DNA from: an uncultured Oscillospiraceae bacterium
GTDB taxonomy: Bacteria; Bacillota; Clostridia; Oscillospirales; Oscillospiraceae
DNA: 58,795 nucleotides
Assembly: GCA_947626315.1 (NCBI GenBank)
Contig: CANQRQ010000018.1
Location: 1-58,795 of the forward strand
Reading direction: 5' to 3'
The notes beneath the pieces are model-generated. The model was given only the letters and a program-made list of their open reading frames with translations. It made no database searches and had not been told where the DNA came from. Made by a program: the position numbers and the translations under genes. The first letter of the stretch is position 1, and the number at the start of each line of letters is the position of its first letter. Positions 16,338 to 24,158 of the stretch are shown here, one piece after another.

Positions 16338-17881
16338 GAGACTGCCTCCTCTTCCGGCAGAGCCGTGGCAAAGTAGATAATGTCGCTCACCGTGCGCTCG
16401 TAGCCGAAGTCCACGTGGTTGACCAGTTCGCCGTTCATCAGCATCACGGAGGTCTGCCCCCCGTCCAGGGCGTAGGCCTTCTGGCAGCCCTTGTCGTACA
16501 TGAACTGGGCCAGCTGGCTCAGCGTGGAGGCCACCGCGTAGCCGTCGTCATAGTTGACGGTCATGCAGAAGTAGTGCAGCGTGTCCAGCATGCCGATGGA
16601 GGAGCGGGAGTAGGTGGTGTTGATCTCCCCGATGGGATAGCTGCCGACGGTGCGCAGCTCCCCGTTGTCCACCAGGATGGGGCCGAAGGTGATGGCCCAG
16701 ACCACGTCGTTGTCGTTCACAAACTGCTGGGTCTCGTCCCAGTCGGTGTGCTCCCCGGCGTAGGAGAGGAGCATGTCCCCGGAGGCGGTGAAGAAGCAGG
16801 TGTCCAGCGTGGGGCTGTTGCAGCGGAAGATCTGCCGCTGGTAGGCGGTGATGCCGATGGTGCGGAACGCGTAAAAGTCCCCGTTGATGGCTACCACCGC
16901 GTTGGCCGCCTTGGCCATATCCGAGGCGTAGAGCTGGATGCTGGAGCCGTAGGTGTCCCCGGACAGCTTCCGGCGGATCTGGGACCCGTCGGCCACCTTG
17001 ACCTCCGCGCAGGAGCAGCATTTGCCGTCGATGATCTCTTTCCAGGTGATGGCCAGGATCGTCTCATCGTAGTAGTACCGGATCTCCTTGCCGGCCTGGA
17101 AGTCCGCGTTGGGATCGAAGGCCACCGACTGCCCCTCCAGCAGCCCAGAGGCGGAGTCGATCAGGTCCAGGATCACCTGGGGGTCCGTGGTGGAGCCGAA
17201 AAGCGCCTGGTTCGGCGCGGGGGCCGAGGTGGCGTTCTCCGGAATGGTGTAGATCTTGCGGATGTACGTCAGGTCGCTCAGCGCGTCGCTGGCGGCGTTG
17301 TTGGCAAAGTTGTCCAGCTCGGAGACCAGGTCGATCCGGCTCCCCGCCGGGGCGGAGGCGGCGCTGTCCGCCTCCAGGTCCGGGTGCACGTTCAGCAGCA
17401 TCCAGGCCAGCACAGCCAAGGCCGCCACGGCGCCGATCAACCCCGCAACGCCCCGGGCCGCGCCGATCAGCACCCGGGCGGCGCGGCTCCGCTCCTTTGC
17501 CGGGGGCTCTTCCTCCCGCTCCGGTAAAGGGGCGGTCTCCCGTACGGCCGGGGGCGGCGTCTGCCGCCGCTCAGCCTTCCGCTCCGGGCGGGCGGCCTTT
17601 TTCCGGCCGCTCTCCTCCCCGCCGGAGGCGGCGGAGGGGGCAGGGTCAGCCTGCTGCCGCCGGGCAGTTGGTTCCTCCCGCTCCCGCTTTCGGGGGCGGG
17701 GCGGCGCGCTCTCCCGCCTGGGGGCGGGGCGCTCCGGTTCCGGCTCCGGCAGAGGCGCCGGCTCCGGCAGGGGCGCGGGCTGTTCCGGCTCCGGCGGAGC
17801 GGCGGCCTGAGAGGCCTCCAGGTCCGCGTAGTATTCGGACAAAATATCGTCCAGATCAAATTCAAAATCCTTGTTGCTCAT
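16334..17881 (-). CDS. Membrane-anchored phosphodiester glycosidase (NAGPA domain)
   Basis: 515 residues in three parts: a cytoplasmic, low-complexity Pro/Glu/Arg-rich N-terminus (to about 145), one membrane helix ('GLIGAVAALAVLAWMLLNV'), and an extracellular NAGPA domain (about 290-505). That domain is recognised by 'AVVAINGDFYAFR', 'ITFGPILVDNGEL', 'RSSIGML' and 'QKAYALDGGQTSVMLMNG', all typical of the family, whose members cleave sugar-phosphodiester bonds, for example in teichoic-acid-like polymers. 30 bp separate it from the upstream membrane gene, and it overlaps the Lgt-like gene. A role in surface glycopolymer remodelling is inferred from family and context. Confidence 0.82.
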   Translation of the reverse strand: MSNKDFEFDLDDILSEYYADLEASQAAAPPEPEQPAPLPEPAPLPEPEPERPAPRRESAPPRPRKREREEPTARRQQADPAPSAASGGEESGRKKAARPERKAERRQTPPPAVRETAPLPEREEEPPAKERSRAARVLIGAARGVAGLIGAVAALAVLAWMLLNVHPDLEADSAASAPAGSRIDLVSELDNFANNAASDALSDLTYIRKIYTIPENATSAPAPNQALFGSTTDPQVILDLIDSASGLLEGQSVAFDPNADFQAGKEIRYYYDETILAITWKEIIDGKCCSCAEVKVADGSQIRRKLSGDTYGSSIQLYASDMAKAANAVVAINGDFYAFRTIGITAYQRQIFRCNSPTLDTCFFTASGDMLLSYAGEHTDWDETQQFVNDNDVVWAITFGPILVDNGELRTVGSYPIGEINTTYSRSSIGMLDTLHYFCMTVNYDDGYAVASTLSQLAQFMYDKGCQKAYALDGGQTSVMLMNGELVNHVDFGYERTVSDIIYFATALPEEEAVS

Positions 17882-17911
17882 GGTCTGTCTCCCAAGCGTC
17901 CCGGGCGCGGC

Positions 17912-18706
17912 TCAGGCGGCCCCGCCGGTGATGGCAGTTAATAGGCTGCGGCTGGGCTGCAGAAGCCAGCTCCCGTCCATGTAGTCCAGCTCTAATTGGA
18001 CGCCGGTGGTGGTGTAATAGTTCCCGGCCTGGGCCAGAAGATTGTCAACCGCCGTGGAGTAGGCCTCCTGGGCTACCTCCGGCAGGTAGTTGTTGTCCTT
18101 GTCGTAGAGCTCGCTCCGGGGCCGCTCCTCCACAAAGCCGCTGAGGACCTCCATGGTCTCCTCCTCCAGGTCCGCCGCCAGGGCGGGCAGATCCAGGTAG
18201 GTGAACAGCACCTCCTGATGGGCGGAGAGCTGGTCCACCACGCAGCTGCCGTAGAGCTCGTAGGAATAGCTCTCCTTCAGGGCGTCGTACAGCTTCTGCC
18301 CCACCGGGTCGGCGGGGGTGTTGGCCAGGCCCAGATCGGAATAGCCGTTGAGCCGGGCATAGGCGCTGTCATAGTCCCCGGCGGAGAGGGCGTCAAAGAA
18401 GGCGGTCACCGTCTCCTGGGGGTCCCCCGTGGGGCGGGCCACCAGCGTGCCCACCGTGCTGGCCAGCAGGCACAGCAGCATAGCCCCGCCGGAAAAGAGC
18501 AGGGCCAGCAGCCCGCAGAACAGGCTGAAGCGGTGCTTCTTGTGCAGGGAGATCATAATCACCAGGGCGATCAGCAGGAAGGCCAGAATGCCGATGCCCC
18601 CCAAGAACAGGCCCAGCCCTCCGTCCCCGCTCTTCTGGCTCCCTGCCGCGGAAGCCAGCAGCGGCGGCAGCGCCGAAAGCCGTGTCGGATTCAACAAATC
18701 ACTCAT
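17912..18706 (-). CDS. Membrane protein with NTF2-like extracellular domain
   Basis: 264 residues. Two membrane helices near the N-terminus ('LGLFLGGIGILAFLLIALVI' at about 31-50, then 'LFCGLLALLFSGGAMLLCLL'), and a soluble part starting 'GDPQETVTAFFDALSAGDYD', the usual opening of DUF4878/NTF2-like lipoprotein domains that sit outside the membrane. GGAGAG precedes the ATG. First gene of the operon with the NAGPA enzyme and Lgt-like protein. It has no catalytic signature; a binding or scaffold role is plausible but not shown by the sequence. Confidence 0.6.
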   Translation of the reverse strand: MSDLLNPTRLSALPPLLASAAGSQKSGDGGLGLFLGGIGILAFLLIALVIMISLHKKHRFSLFCGLLALLFSGGAMLLCLLASTVGTLVARPTGDPQETVTAFFDALSAGDYDSAYARLNGYSDLGLANTPADPVGQKLYDALKESYSYELYGSCVVDQLSAHQEVLFTYLDLPALAADLEEETMEVLSGFVEERPRSELYDKDNNYLPEVAQEAYSTAVDNLLAQAGNYYTTTGVQLELDYMDGSWLLQPSRSLLTAITGGAA

Positions 18707-18739
18707 ATCTCTCTCCAGGTAGCCGAAAGTATCGCTTCT

Positions 18740-18767
18740 ATTTTACCATTATGCGCGGGATTTGCAA
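18740..18767 (-). promoter_or_regulatory. Promoter of the envelope operon
   Basis: On minus: TTGCAA (18762-18767), 16-bp spacer, TAAAAT (18740-18745), 34 bp before the first start codon. Confidence 0.6.
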
Positions 18768-18819
18768 GGGCTGTCGCCCCAAAAAGGAAAAATTTGTTCT
18801 GCCGGGGCCTTGGCCCGCG

Positions 18820-19149
18820 TTATCTGCCCGCCAGGACCAGGCAGCGGTCTATGATCTCCTCCACCAGCAGCAGCTCCTCCGCCGGCAGGCGGGAGAGCTT
18901 CTCCCCGATCCGGCCCAGCTCCGCCTCAGAGGTCCGGCCGGTGAGCACATAGTCCGCGCTCACGTCCAGCGCGGCGCAGAGCCGGATCAGATTCTCCGGC
19001 CGGATGGCCTTGCGCCCCTGCTCAGCATAGGAGATCATCTGCGGAGACACGTCCATCCGGTCGGCCAGGTCCTCCTGGGTCAGCCGCAGCTGCCGCCGGC
19101 GGGCGCTGATCCGCTCGCCGATGCCCCGGAGTATTTCCTCGTTTGCCAT
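18820..19149 (-). CDS. XRE-family transcriptional regulator
   Basis: 109 residues. A helix-turn-helix of the Cro/CI type spans about residues 12-68 ('LRLTQEDLADRMDVSPQMIS' contains the two helices), followed by a short C-terminal helix pair ('EKLSRLPAEELLLVEEIIDR'). That tail is echoed in the second XRE protein of the window (41508-41846: 'EKLERLPPEQFKAVESFLNQ'), so they belong to one subfamily. ATG 19149 has AGGAG upstream; a longer in-frame reading has no support. It diverges from a 63-residue gene, and the shared region has three AACTATGGTT-type half-sites, a likely operator for this protein. Confidence 0.85.
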   Translation of the reverse strand: MANEEILRGIGERISARRRQLRLTQEDLADRMDVSPQMISYAEQGRKAIRPENLIRLCAALDVSADYVLTGRTSEAELGRIGEKLSRLPAEELLLVEEIIDRCLVLAGR

Positions 19150-19194
19150 TGCCCTCTCCCCTCTCCTTGCTTGTCTTATAGTGTAAATGATAAC

Positions 19195-19254
19195 AACCAT
19201 AGGCGAATTGTAGAACAAACTATGGTTGACTTTACATAAACTATGATTTATAAT
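19195..19254 (+). promoter_or_regulatory. Consensus promoter with phased AACTATGGTT operator half-sites
   Basis: TTGACT (19226-19231), 17-bp spacer, TATAAT (19249-19254). Half-sites: AACCATAG inverted at 19195-19202, AACTATGGTT at 19218-19227 (overlapping -35) and AACTATGATT at 19239-19248 (inside the spacer). The last two are 21 bp apart, two helical turns. Confidence 0.65.
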
Positions 19255-19293
19255 TTCCCTGACTTTGCGCAAAAAATGCAGAGGAGGAGCGCC

Positions 19294-19485
19294 ATGAGGG
19301 AGGAAGACAAGAGCCGGGCCGCCTATGCCGCATACGCCCGGGCCGCCGCCTGTCTGGAGGCGGGCGGGGAGCTGCTGGACGAGGCCGCGCGCCTGGGGCA
19401 GGAGGCCCTCCGCCTCTGCCGGGACGGAGAACTGGAAGAGGAGATCCAAGGGCTGCTGGACCGGCTGTCGGACCGGCGGGCATAG
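19294..19485 (+). CDS. Small helical protein divergent from XRE regulator
   Basis: 63 residues, Ala/Glu/Arg-rich and fully helical in appearance: 'AAYARAAACLEAGGELLDEA', then 'ALRLCRDGELEEEIQGLLDR'. The ATG at 19294 is preferred because GGAGGAG lies 7 nt before it; an in-frame ATG 17 codons upstream lies at the promoter's expected transcription start. The pattern resembles one helical-hairpin repeat. It has its own consensus promoter overlapped by half-sites for the divergent XRE regulator, so it is probably that regulator's target or partner. Family not recognised. Confidence 0.55.
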   Translation: MREEDKSRAAYAAYARAAACLEAGGELLDEAARLGQEALRLCRDGELEEEIQGLLDRLSDRRA

Positions 19486-19503
19486 GCTGCGGAAAAACCC
19501 GGC

Positions 19504-19532
19504 TTGACAAGCGGACGGCTTTTTCTTATACT
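19504..19532 (+). promoter_or_regulatory. Sigma-A promoter of ychF
   Basis: TTGACA (19504-19509), 17-bp spacer, TATACT (19527-19532); ychF starts 65 bp downstream. Confidence 0.8.
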
Positions 19533-19597
19533 CTTTTAGGAGCGGAGATGCGGTATTTTCGCCCCGTATCCCTGGGATTTCTGAAGGAGATGGACGT

Positions 19598-20692
19598 ATG
19601 AAATTAGGCATCGTAGGCCTGCCCAATGTGGGCAAATCCACTCTGTTTAACGCCATTACCAACGCGGGGGCCCAGTCGGCCAACTTCCCCTTCTGCACCA
19701 TCGAGCCCAACGTGGGCATGGTCTCCGTGCCGGACGCCCGGCTGGACTATCTCACCGGGCTCTACGCGCCGAAGAAGCGCACCCCCGCGGTGATCGAGTT
19801 TGTGGACATCGCGGGCCTGGTGAAGGGCGCCTCCAAGGGCGAGGGCCTGGGCAACAAGTTTCTGGGCAACATCCGGGCCACCGACGCCATTGTCCACGTG
19901 GTCCGCTGCTTTGACGATGACAATGTCATCCACGTGGAGGGAAACACCGACCCGGCGCGGGATATCGGCATCATCGACCTGGAGCTGATCCTGGCGGACC
20001 TGGAGATGGTGGAGCGCCGGATCGACAAGGCCAAAAAGGCCGGCAAGGGCGGTGACAAGAAGTTTCTCCAGGAGGCGGAGCTCTTCGAGGCCCTGCGGGA
20101 GCACCTGAACGAGGGCAAGAGCGCCCGGAGCTTTGTCTGCTCGGAGGAGGAGCGGGAGCTGATCGAGACCAGCGACCTGCTGACCCTCAAGCCGGTGATC
20201 TACGCGGCCAACATGGACGAGGCCGGCGTGGCCGATTACGCCAACAACGCCTATTACCAGGCGGTGGCGGAGATCGCCGCGGCGGAGGGGGCCCAGGTGC
20301 TGCCCATCTGCGCCAAGACGGAGGAGGAGCTGGCGGAGCTGGAGCCGGAGGAGCGGCAGATGTTCCTGGAGGAGCTGGGCCTGGAGGAGTCGGGCCTGGA
20401 CCGGATGATCAAATGCTCCTACGCTCTGCTGGGCCTGATCTCTTTCCTGACCTGCGGCGCGGACGAGTGCCGGGCCTGGACCATCCGCAGGGGCACCAAG
20501 GCCCCCCAGGCCGCCGGGAAGATCCACAGCGACTTTGAGCGGGGCTTTATCCGGGCGGAGATCGTGGCCTTCGCGGATCTGGAGGCCTGCGGCAGCATGG
20601 CGGCGGCCCGGGAAAAGGGCCTGGTCCGCAGCGAGGGCAAGGACTATGTGATGCGGGACGGGGACGTGACCCTCTTCCGCTTCAATGTTTGA
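19598..20692 (+). CDS. ychF: YchF/OLA1-family ATPase
   Basis: 364 residues, the normal length. G1 'GLPNVGKST' (residues 6-14), switch region 'SANFPFCTIEPN', G3 'DIAGLVKGAS', and the YchF-specific G4 variant 'YAANMDE' in place of NKxD, which accounts for ATP preference in this Obg-family branch. The C-terminal TGS domain ends 'DYVMRDGDVTLFRFNV'. Family members bind ribosomes and take part in stress responses. AAGGAGATGG precedes the ATG. The next gene begins 13 bp after its stop and is probably co-transcribed. Confidence 0.95.
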   Translation: MKLGIVGLPNVGKSTLFNAITNAGAQSANFPFCTIEPNVGMVSVPDARLDYLTGLYAPKKRTPAVIEFVDIAGLVKGASKGEGLGNKFLGNIRATDAIVHVVRCFDDDNVIHVEGNTDPARDIGIIDLELILADLEMVERRIDKAKKAGKGGDKKFLQEAELFEALREHLNEGKSARSFVCSEEERELIETSDLLTLKPVIYAANMDEAGVADYANNAYYQAVAEIAAAEGAQVLPICAKTEEELAELEPEERQMFLEELGLEESGLDRMIKCSYALLGLISFLTCGADECRAWTIRRGTKAPQAAGKIHSDFERGFIRAEIVAFADLEACGSMAAAREKGLVRSEGKDYVMRDGDVTLFRFNV

Positions 20693-20705
20693 AGGGGGCG
20701 GGGCT

Positions 20706-21338
20706 ATGCTCAACCTGATACTGGATATCATCGGCGTGGCCTCCTTCGCCGTCTCCGGGGCCATGGTGGCCATTCACCGGAAGGCGGACCTGTTCGGCGT
20801 GCTGTTTCTGGCCCTGATGACCGCCCTGGGCGGCGGCATCATCCGGGACCTGCTGCTGGGGCAGACCCCGCCGCGGATGTTCACCAGCTATGTGTATATC
20901 GCCGTGGCGGTGGCCTCCGCTCTGGCGGTGTTCATCGCCGCTAAGACCAAGAACGATCTCTACCGCCGCTATGAGAACCGGCTGGACCGGGTGGACAATT
21001 TCTTTGACGCCATCGGCCTCGCGGCCTTCACCGTCTCCGGGGCCGGCATCGCCGTGAGCACCTACGGGCTGGGAAACCCGGTGCTGGTGGTGTCCATGGG
21101 GATGATCACCGGCTTTGGCGGCGGCATGCTCCGGGACGTGCTCACCAACGCCATGCCTATGGTGCTGACCAAGCACGTGTACGCCGTGGCCTCTCTGGCG
21201 GGGGCCCTGGTCTATTACTGGATGCTGCTGCTCCGCCTGCCCGCGCTGCTCTGCGACCTGACCGCCGGCGTGCTGGTCTTCGTCATCCGGGTGCTGGCCA
21301 CCCGCTATCACTGGAACCTGCCCCGGGTGGACGTTTAA
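20706..21338 (+). CDS. UPF0126/TRIC-like membrane protein
   Basis: 210 residues, seven hydrophobic segments arranged as two repeats. Each repeat has the family glycine motif: 'LGGGIIRDLLLG' (about residue 45) and 'FGGGMLRDVLTN' (about 140). This identifies the UPF0126/YadS family, related to trimeric intracellular cation channels. ATG 20706 follows GAAGGGGG; an ATG 21 nt earlier overlaps the ychF end and is less likely. Prokaryotic TRIC proteins conduct K+ or Na+; the role in this organism is not known. A perfect 17-bp inverted repeat lies just past the stop. Confidence 0.85.
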   Translation: MLNLILDIIGVASFAVSGAMVAIHRKADLFGVLFLALMTALGGGIIRDLLLGQTPPRMFTSYVYIAVAVASALAVFIAAKTKNDLYRRYENRLDRVDNFFDAIGLAAFTVSGAGIAVSTYGLGNPVLVVSMGMITGFGGGMLRDVLTNAMPMVLTKHVYAVASLAGALVYYWMLLLRLPALLCDLTAGVLVFVIRVLATRYHWNLPRVDV

Positions 21339-21356
21339 GCATAAGCGCTGTATAGA

Positions 21357-21393
21357 AAGCCGTGAAAAAACGCGAGGCGTTTTTTCACGGCTT
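21357..21393. terminator. Perfect 17-bp hairpin after the UPF0126 gene
   Basis: Bases 21357-21373 pair with 21377-21393 (loop GAG). The stem holds six A and six T near its base, so the U tract would be inside the stem; termination is possible but atypical. It abuts hairpin array C. Confidence 0.5.
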
Positions 21394-21397
21394 CCGT

Positions 21398-21603
21398 TAT
21401 AATGATTATCGCATAGCGAAAACAATCGAAAGTTCGATTGTTTTCGCTGCCAAACGACAAGTTTGGCAGCCAATGATTCAAAGAATCATTGGCGCGATGC
21501 TCATTGCAATGAGTATATGGCAAAACAGCTATGCTGTTTTGCTGAGCAGCAAAGCTGCTCGGCGAAACGCTTTTTAGCGTTTCGCCATCATATAATCATT
21601 ATA
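21398..21603. repeat. Hairpin array C: seven hairpins in a 12-bp terminal inverted repeat
   Basis: TATAATGATTAT (21398-21409) is inverted at 21592-21603. Between them lie seven consecutive hairpins: 16-bp stem at 21415-21448 (loop AG); 7-bp at 21449-21467 (GACAA); 11-bp at 21469-21493 (AAA); 9-bp with one G-T at 21497-21516 (GC); 10-bp at 21520-21542 (TAT); 7-bp at 21544-21560 (AAA); 11-bp at 21561-21586 (TTTT). Every stem has a different sequence. No open frame is credible. It lies just before the nrdR promoter. Looks like a mobile or structural element rather than a terminator. Confidence 0.85.
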
Positions 21604-21610
21604 CTTTTTC

Positions 21611-21639
21611 TTGGAATTTCTCTGGAGCTATGTTATAAT
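21611..21639 (+). promoter_or_regulatory. Sigma-A promoter of nrdR
   Basis: TTGGAA (21611-21616), 17-bp spacer, TATAAT (21634-21639), starting 8 bp after hairpin array C ends. No clear NrdR box pair was found here. Confidence 0.75.
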
Positions 21640-21764
21640 AAGAACTTACTAAAATACAGAAACGTCAGCCTTTACACGGCAAGCGCGCCGCCCCTGTTTT
21701 GCCGGAGCTCTTCGCGGCCCGGCGGGGCGGAGCCTGCCCTTGTGGAAAGGGAAGGAGAACAGAG

Positions 21765-22220
21765 ATGAAGTGCCCCTTTTGCGCCTATACCGAGAGCAAG
21801 GTGATCGACTCCCGCCCCGCCGAGGAGGGGGCGACCATTCGCCGCCGCCGGGAGTGCCTGGCCTGCCAGAAACGCTTCACCACCTACGAGATCATCGAGC
21901 GGATGCCCCTGGTGGTGGTCAAGCGGGATGGCAGCCGCCAGTCCTTTGACAAGATGAAGCTGATCAACGGCATGATCCGGGCCTGTGAAAAGCGGCCGGT
22001 GCCCCTGCCCGTCCTGGAGCAGATCGGGGACGATATCGAGCAGGAGCTCCAGAGCAAGCTGGAGCGGGAGATCAGCACCGTGGACATCGGGGAGATGGTC
22101 ATGGCCCGGCTCAAGGACGTGGACGAGGTGGCCTATGTGCGCTTCGCCTCCGTCTACCGGAGCTTTAAGGATATCAACACCTTTATGGAGGAGCTGACCA
22201 AGCTCCTCACGGAGAAATAA
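21765..22220 (+). CDS. nrdR: Transcriptional repressor NrdR
   Basis: 151 residues, normal length. N-terminal zinc ribbon 'CPFC' (residues 3-6) with the second pair 'CLAC' (about 31-34), preceded by the basic 'IRRRREC' segment that contacts DNA. The rest is an ATP-cone domain ('[16 protein letters not shown]' from about 49) that senses ATP/dATP. NrdR represses ribonucleotide reductase genes by binding paired NrdR boxes. ATG 21765 is fixed by GAAGGAGA upstream and by the conserved MKCPFC start. It is a single-gene unit with its own promoter, convergent with the DUF4363 gene 3 bp away. Confidence 0.95.
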   Translation: MKCPFCAYTESKVIDSRPAEEGATIRRRRECLACQKRFTTYEIIERMPLVVVKRDGSRQSFDKMKLINGMIRACEKRPVPLPVLEQIGDDIEQELQSKLEREISTVDIGEMVMARLKDVDEVAYVRFASVYRSFKDINTFMEELTKLLTEK

Positions 22221-22222
22221 GA

Positions 22223-22603
22223 CTAAAGCACGGCCTCCGGGCTGAGCCGCTCCAGAGCGGCAATCTCCTCCAGGCAGCGGCGCAGCCGGGTATATCCGGC
22301 GGGGGCCGCCGCCCTGTCCCCCCGGCGCAGCAGCTGCTCCAGTTGGAAAAAGGCGTCCTGCACCGCGTCCAGCTCCTGGTGGCCCAGGAACACGCCAGTT
22401 ACGCCCTCCGACGCCTCCCAGAGCCGCCGCCCGTTCTCCAGGGCGGCGAGAGCCTGTTCAAAGGTGCCTTGCTCTGCGGCGGCCTCGGAGCTGTCCAGGC
22501 AGCGGTCTATCTGCCAGACCAGCTGGTCCATGCGGCGGCTGTTCAGCCAGGCGCCCAGGACCAGCAACAGCAGCAGGGCCCCGGCGGCAAATTCTCGTTT
22601 CAT
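22223..22603 (-). CDS. DUF4363 family protein
   Basis: 126 residues: a basic start, one membrane helix ('FAAGALLLLLVLGAWL') and an extracytoplasmic all-helical region ('LVWQIDRCLDSSEAAAEQG', 'FFQLEQLLRRGDRAA'). This layout and the pairing with a YetF-type gene match the DUF4363 proteins of Clostridia. AAAGGAG precedes the ATG; it starts 13 bp past the YetF-like stop, so they form a two-gene unit. Function unknown; it may be a partner subunit of the YetF-like protein. Confidence 0.7.
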   Translation of the reverse strand: MKREFAAGALLLLLVLGAWLNSRRMDQLVWQIDRCLDSSEAAAEQGTFEQALAALENGRRLWEASEGVTGVFLGHQELDAVQDAFFQLEQLLRRGDRAAAPAGYTRLRRCLEEIAALERLSPEAVL

Positions 22604-22616
22604 GGGCGCTCTCCTT

Positions 22617-23297
22617 TCAGCCGCTCTCTTCCTTGGGGGCAAAATAGACCTGCCCCGCCCGGTTGACGGTCATGAGAAAGACCCCCGCTGCGTTTTCAAA
22701 GCCCCGGTCCCGCAGCTGCCGGTCCAGCCAGGCCAGGTCCCGCCCGGCGTGGCGGAGATTGGCCTCCAGGATCCGCCCGTCGCTGACCACAATGGTGGGA
22801 TAGCCGCCGGGCCCCGCGTCCAGCCCCAGCTGGGCGGCGGTGGCCGGCCGCTCGGCGGGAAACGGGATCACGTTCAGCTGTCCGTCCGTCTCCAGCACGG
22901 CGTATTCGATCTGGCTGATGTCCGTGCAGCCCTGGCCCCGCAGCTCCTCCATCAGCTCGTCCAGGGTGAAGCGGTTTTTCCGCATCTCCCGCTGGTCGAT
23001 CCGGCCCCGGACGATGAGCAGGCTCGGCTTGCCGCAGAAGAGGGCGCGAAGCCGGATACTTTTGAAGGTCAGGCCGGAGATCAGCAGCTCGCAGCAGAAC
23101 AGGACCAGGATGGCCGTGAGCCCGTTTAAAAGCGGCAGGCCGGTGTCCTGGAGAGGGATGGCGGCCAGATCCGCCGCCAGGGAGGCCAGAACAAATTCGG
23201 ACAGCTCCATCTCGCCCAGCTGCCGCTTTCCCAGCAGGCGCATGGTGACGAGAAGGGAGAAATAGATGATCAGGGTCCGGGCGATGATAACGGCCAT
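22617..23297 (-). CDS. YetF-like DUF421 membrane protein
   Basis: 226 residues. Three N-terminal membrane helices (about 1-80, 'ARTLIIYFSLLVTMRLLGKR', 'GEMELSEFVLASLAADLAAI') precede two small soluble domains; 'RMLRKNRFTLDELMEELR'-type text (here 'EMRKNRFTLDELMEELRGQG') and 'DISQIEYAVLETDGQLNVI' are the DUF421 signature. In Bacillus, YetF affects germination of spores formed under some conditions, but the molecular role is unknown. ATG 23297 is preferred over one 15 codons upstream because GGAGG lies 7 nt before it. Co-transcribed with DUF4363. Confidence 0.85.
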   Translation of the reverse strand: MAVIIARTLIIYFSLLVTMRLLGKRQLGEMELSEFVLASLAADLAAIPLQDTGLPLLNGLTAILVLFCCELLISGLTFKSIRLRALFCGKPSLLIVRGRIDQREMRKNRFTLDELMEELRGQGCTDISQIEYAVLETDGQLNVIPFPAERPATAAQLGLDAGPGGYPTIVVSDGRILEANLRHAGRDLAWLDRQLRDRGFENAAGVFLMTVNRAGQVYFAPKEESG

Positions 23298-23426
23298 ACG
23301 GGTGCCTCCGGTGCGTGACAGACTGAAGGCAAACCGCCGCAAAGCCCTTGCCGCGGTTCGCCCTGGGTATTACTCCTATTTTGCCCGCCAAAGGCAGACT
23401 TATAACGGAAGGAAGGCGGTATATCC

Positions 23427-24128
23427 ATGAAAATTGTCGTGCTGGACAGGGCCGGCGCCCTGCGGGAGGCGGCGGCGAAAATCGCCGCTGTCCTGGCCGC
23501 GAAGCCGGACGCCGTCCTGGCCTTTTCTTCGGAAGCCGGCGAGGCCGGCCTTTTTGACGCGCTGGCCGCTCTGGCGGCCGCCGGGGCGCTGCGCCTGGAC
23601 CGGGCCCGGCTCTTTGCCGTGGAGGAATACGCGGAGGTCCGGGCGGAGCAGAGCTGCCGCCGGGCCCTGGAGGAGGGGCTGCTGCGCCGGACGGACGCGA
23701 GGGCGGAAAACTGCCGCTTTCTCACGGAGACCGGGCTTGACGGCTATGATACAATGATCCAACAGACCGGCGGACTGGACCTGGCGGTGCTGGCCATGGG
23801 TTCCAACGGGCGGCTGGGCTTCAACGAGCCCGCCACCCCCTTTGACAGCGGCAGCCACCGGCAGAAGCTCACCGACGCTACCCGCCGGCAGCTGGCCGCC
23901 CGCTTCGGCGGGGAGGAGCAGACACCCGCCTACGGGCTCACTTTGGGCATCCGGCCCATCGTCCAGGCCCGGGAGAGCCTCCTGCTGGCCCTGGGAGAAG
24001 AGACGGCGGAGGCGGCCTACCGCACGGTCTACGGCAAGACGGAGAGCTATACCCCGGCCTCCTTCCTGCAGGTGCCGGCAGAGGTCACCCTGCTGCTGGA
24101 CAGGGCCGCGGCGCATAAACTGTCCTAA
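23427..24128 (+). CDS. NagB-like (glucosamine-6-phosphate deaminase fold) protein with altered active site
   Basis: 233 residues of the NagB/6-phosphogluconolactonase fold. The family block 'GLGxDGHIxFNEP' reads 'AMGSNGRLGFNEP' (residues 124-136). Against E. coli NagB, Asp141 is Asn127 and His143 is Arg129, and the Asp72 position is Glu66 ('AVEEY'); Glu148 is kept as Glu134. Three of the four catalytic residues therefore differ, so deaminase activity is doubtful: it could be a sugar-phosphate sensor or a pseudoenzyme. The gene is followed after 30 bp by glmM and then a beta-helix protein, tying it to amino-sugar supply for the cell wall. Confidence 0.75.
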   Translation: MKIVVLDRAGALREAAAKIAAVLAAKPDAVLAFSSEAGEAGLFDALAALAAAGALRLDRARLFAVEEYAEVRAEQSCRRALEEGLLRRTDARAENCRFLTETGLDGYDTMIQQTGGLDLAVLAMGSNGRLGFNEPATPFDSGSHRQKLTDATRRQLAARFGGEEQTPAYGLTLGIRPIVQARESLLLALGEETAEAAYRTVYGKTESYTPASFLQVPAEVTLLLDRAAAHKLS

Positions 24129-24158
24129 TCGCATAAGTACATAGAAGGAGCAGAACAA

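Noticed and set aside
21398-21603. Array C as a CRISPR array
   Set aside because: The stems differ in sequence and there is no repeated unit or spacer of constant length; no cas genes nearby.
21362-21768. Open frames across hairpin array C
   Set aside because: Both strands read open because of the palindromes; no ribosome site or family resemblance.
22617-23297. Assigning yetF/germination function to the DUF421 gene
   Set aside because: Membership is clear, but the family has many paralogues; no sporulation promoter was recognised, so no symbol is given.
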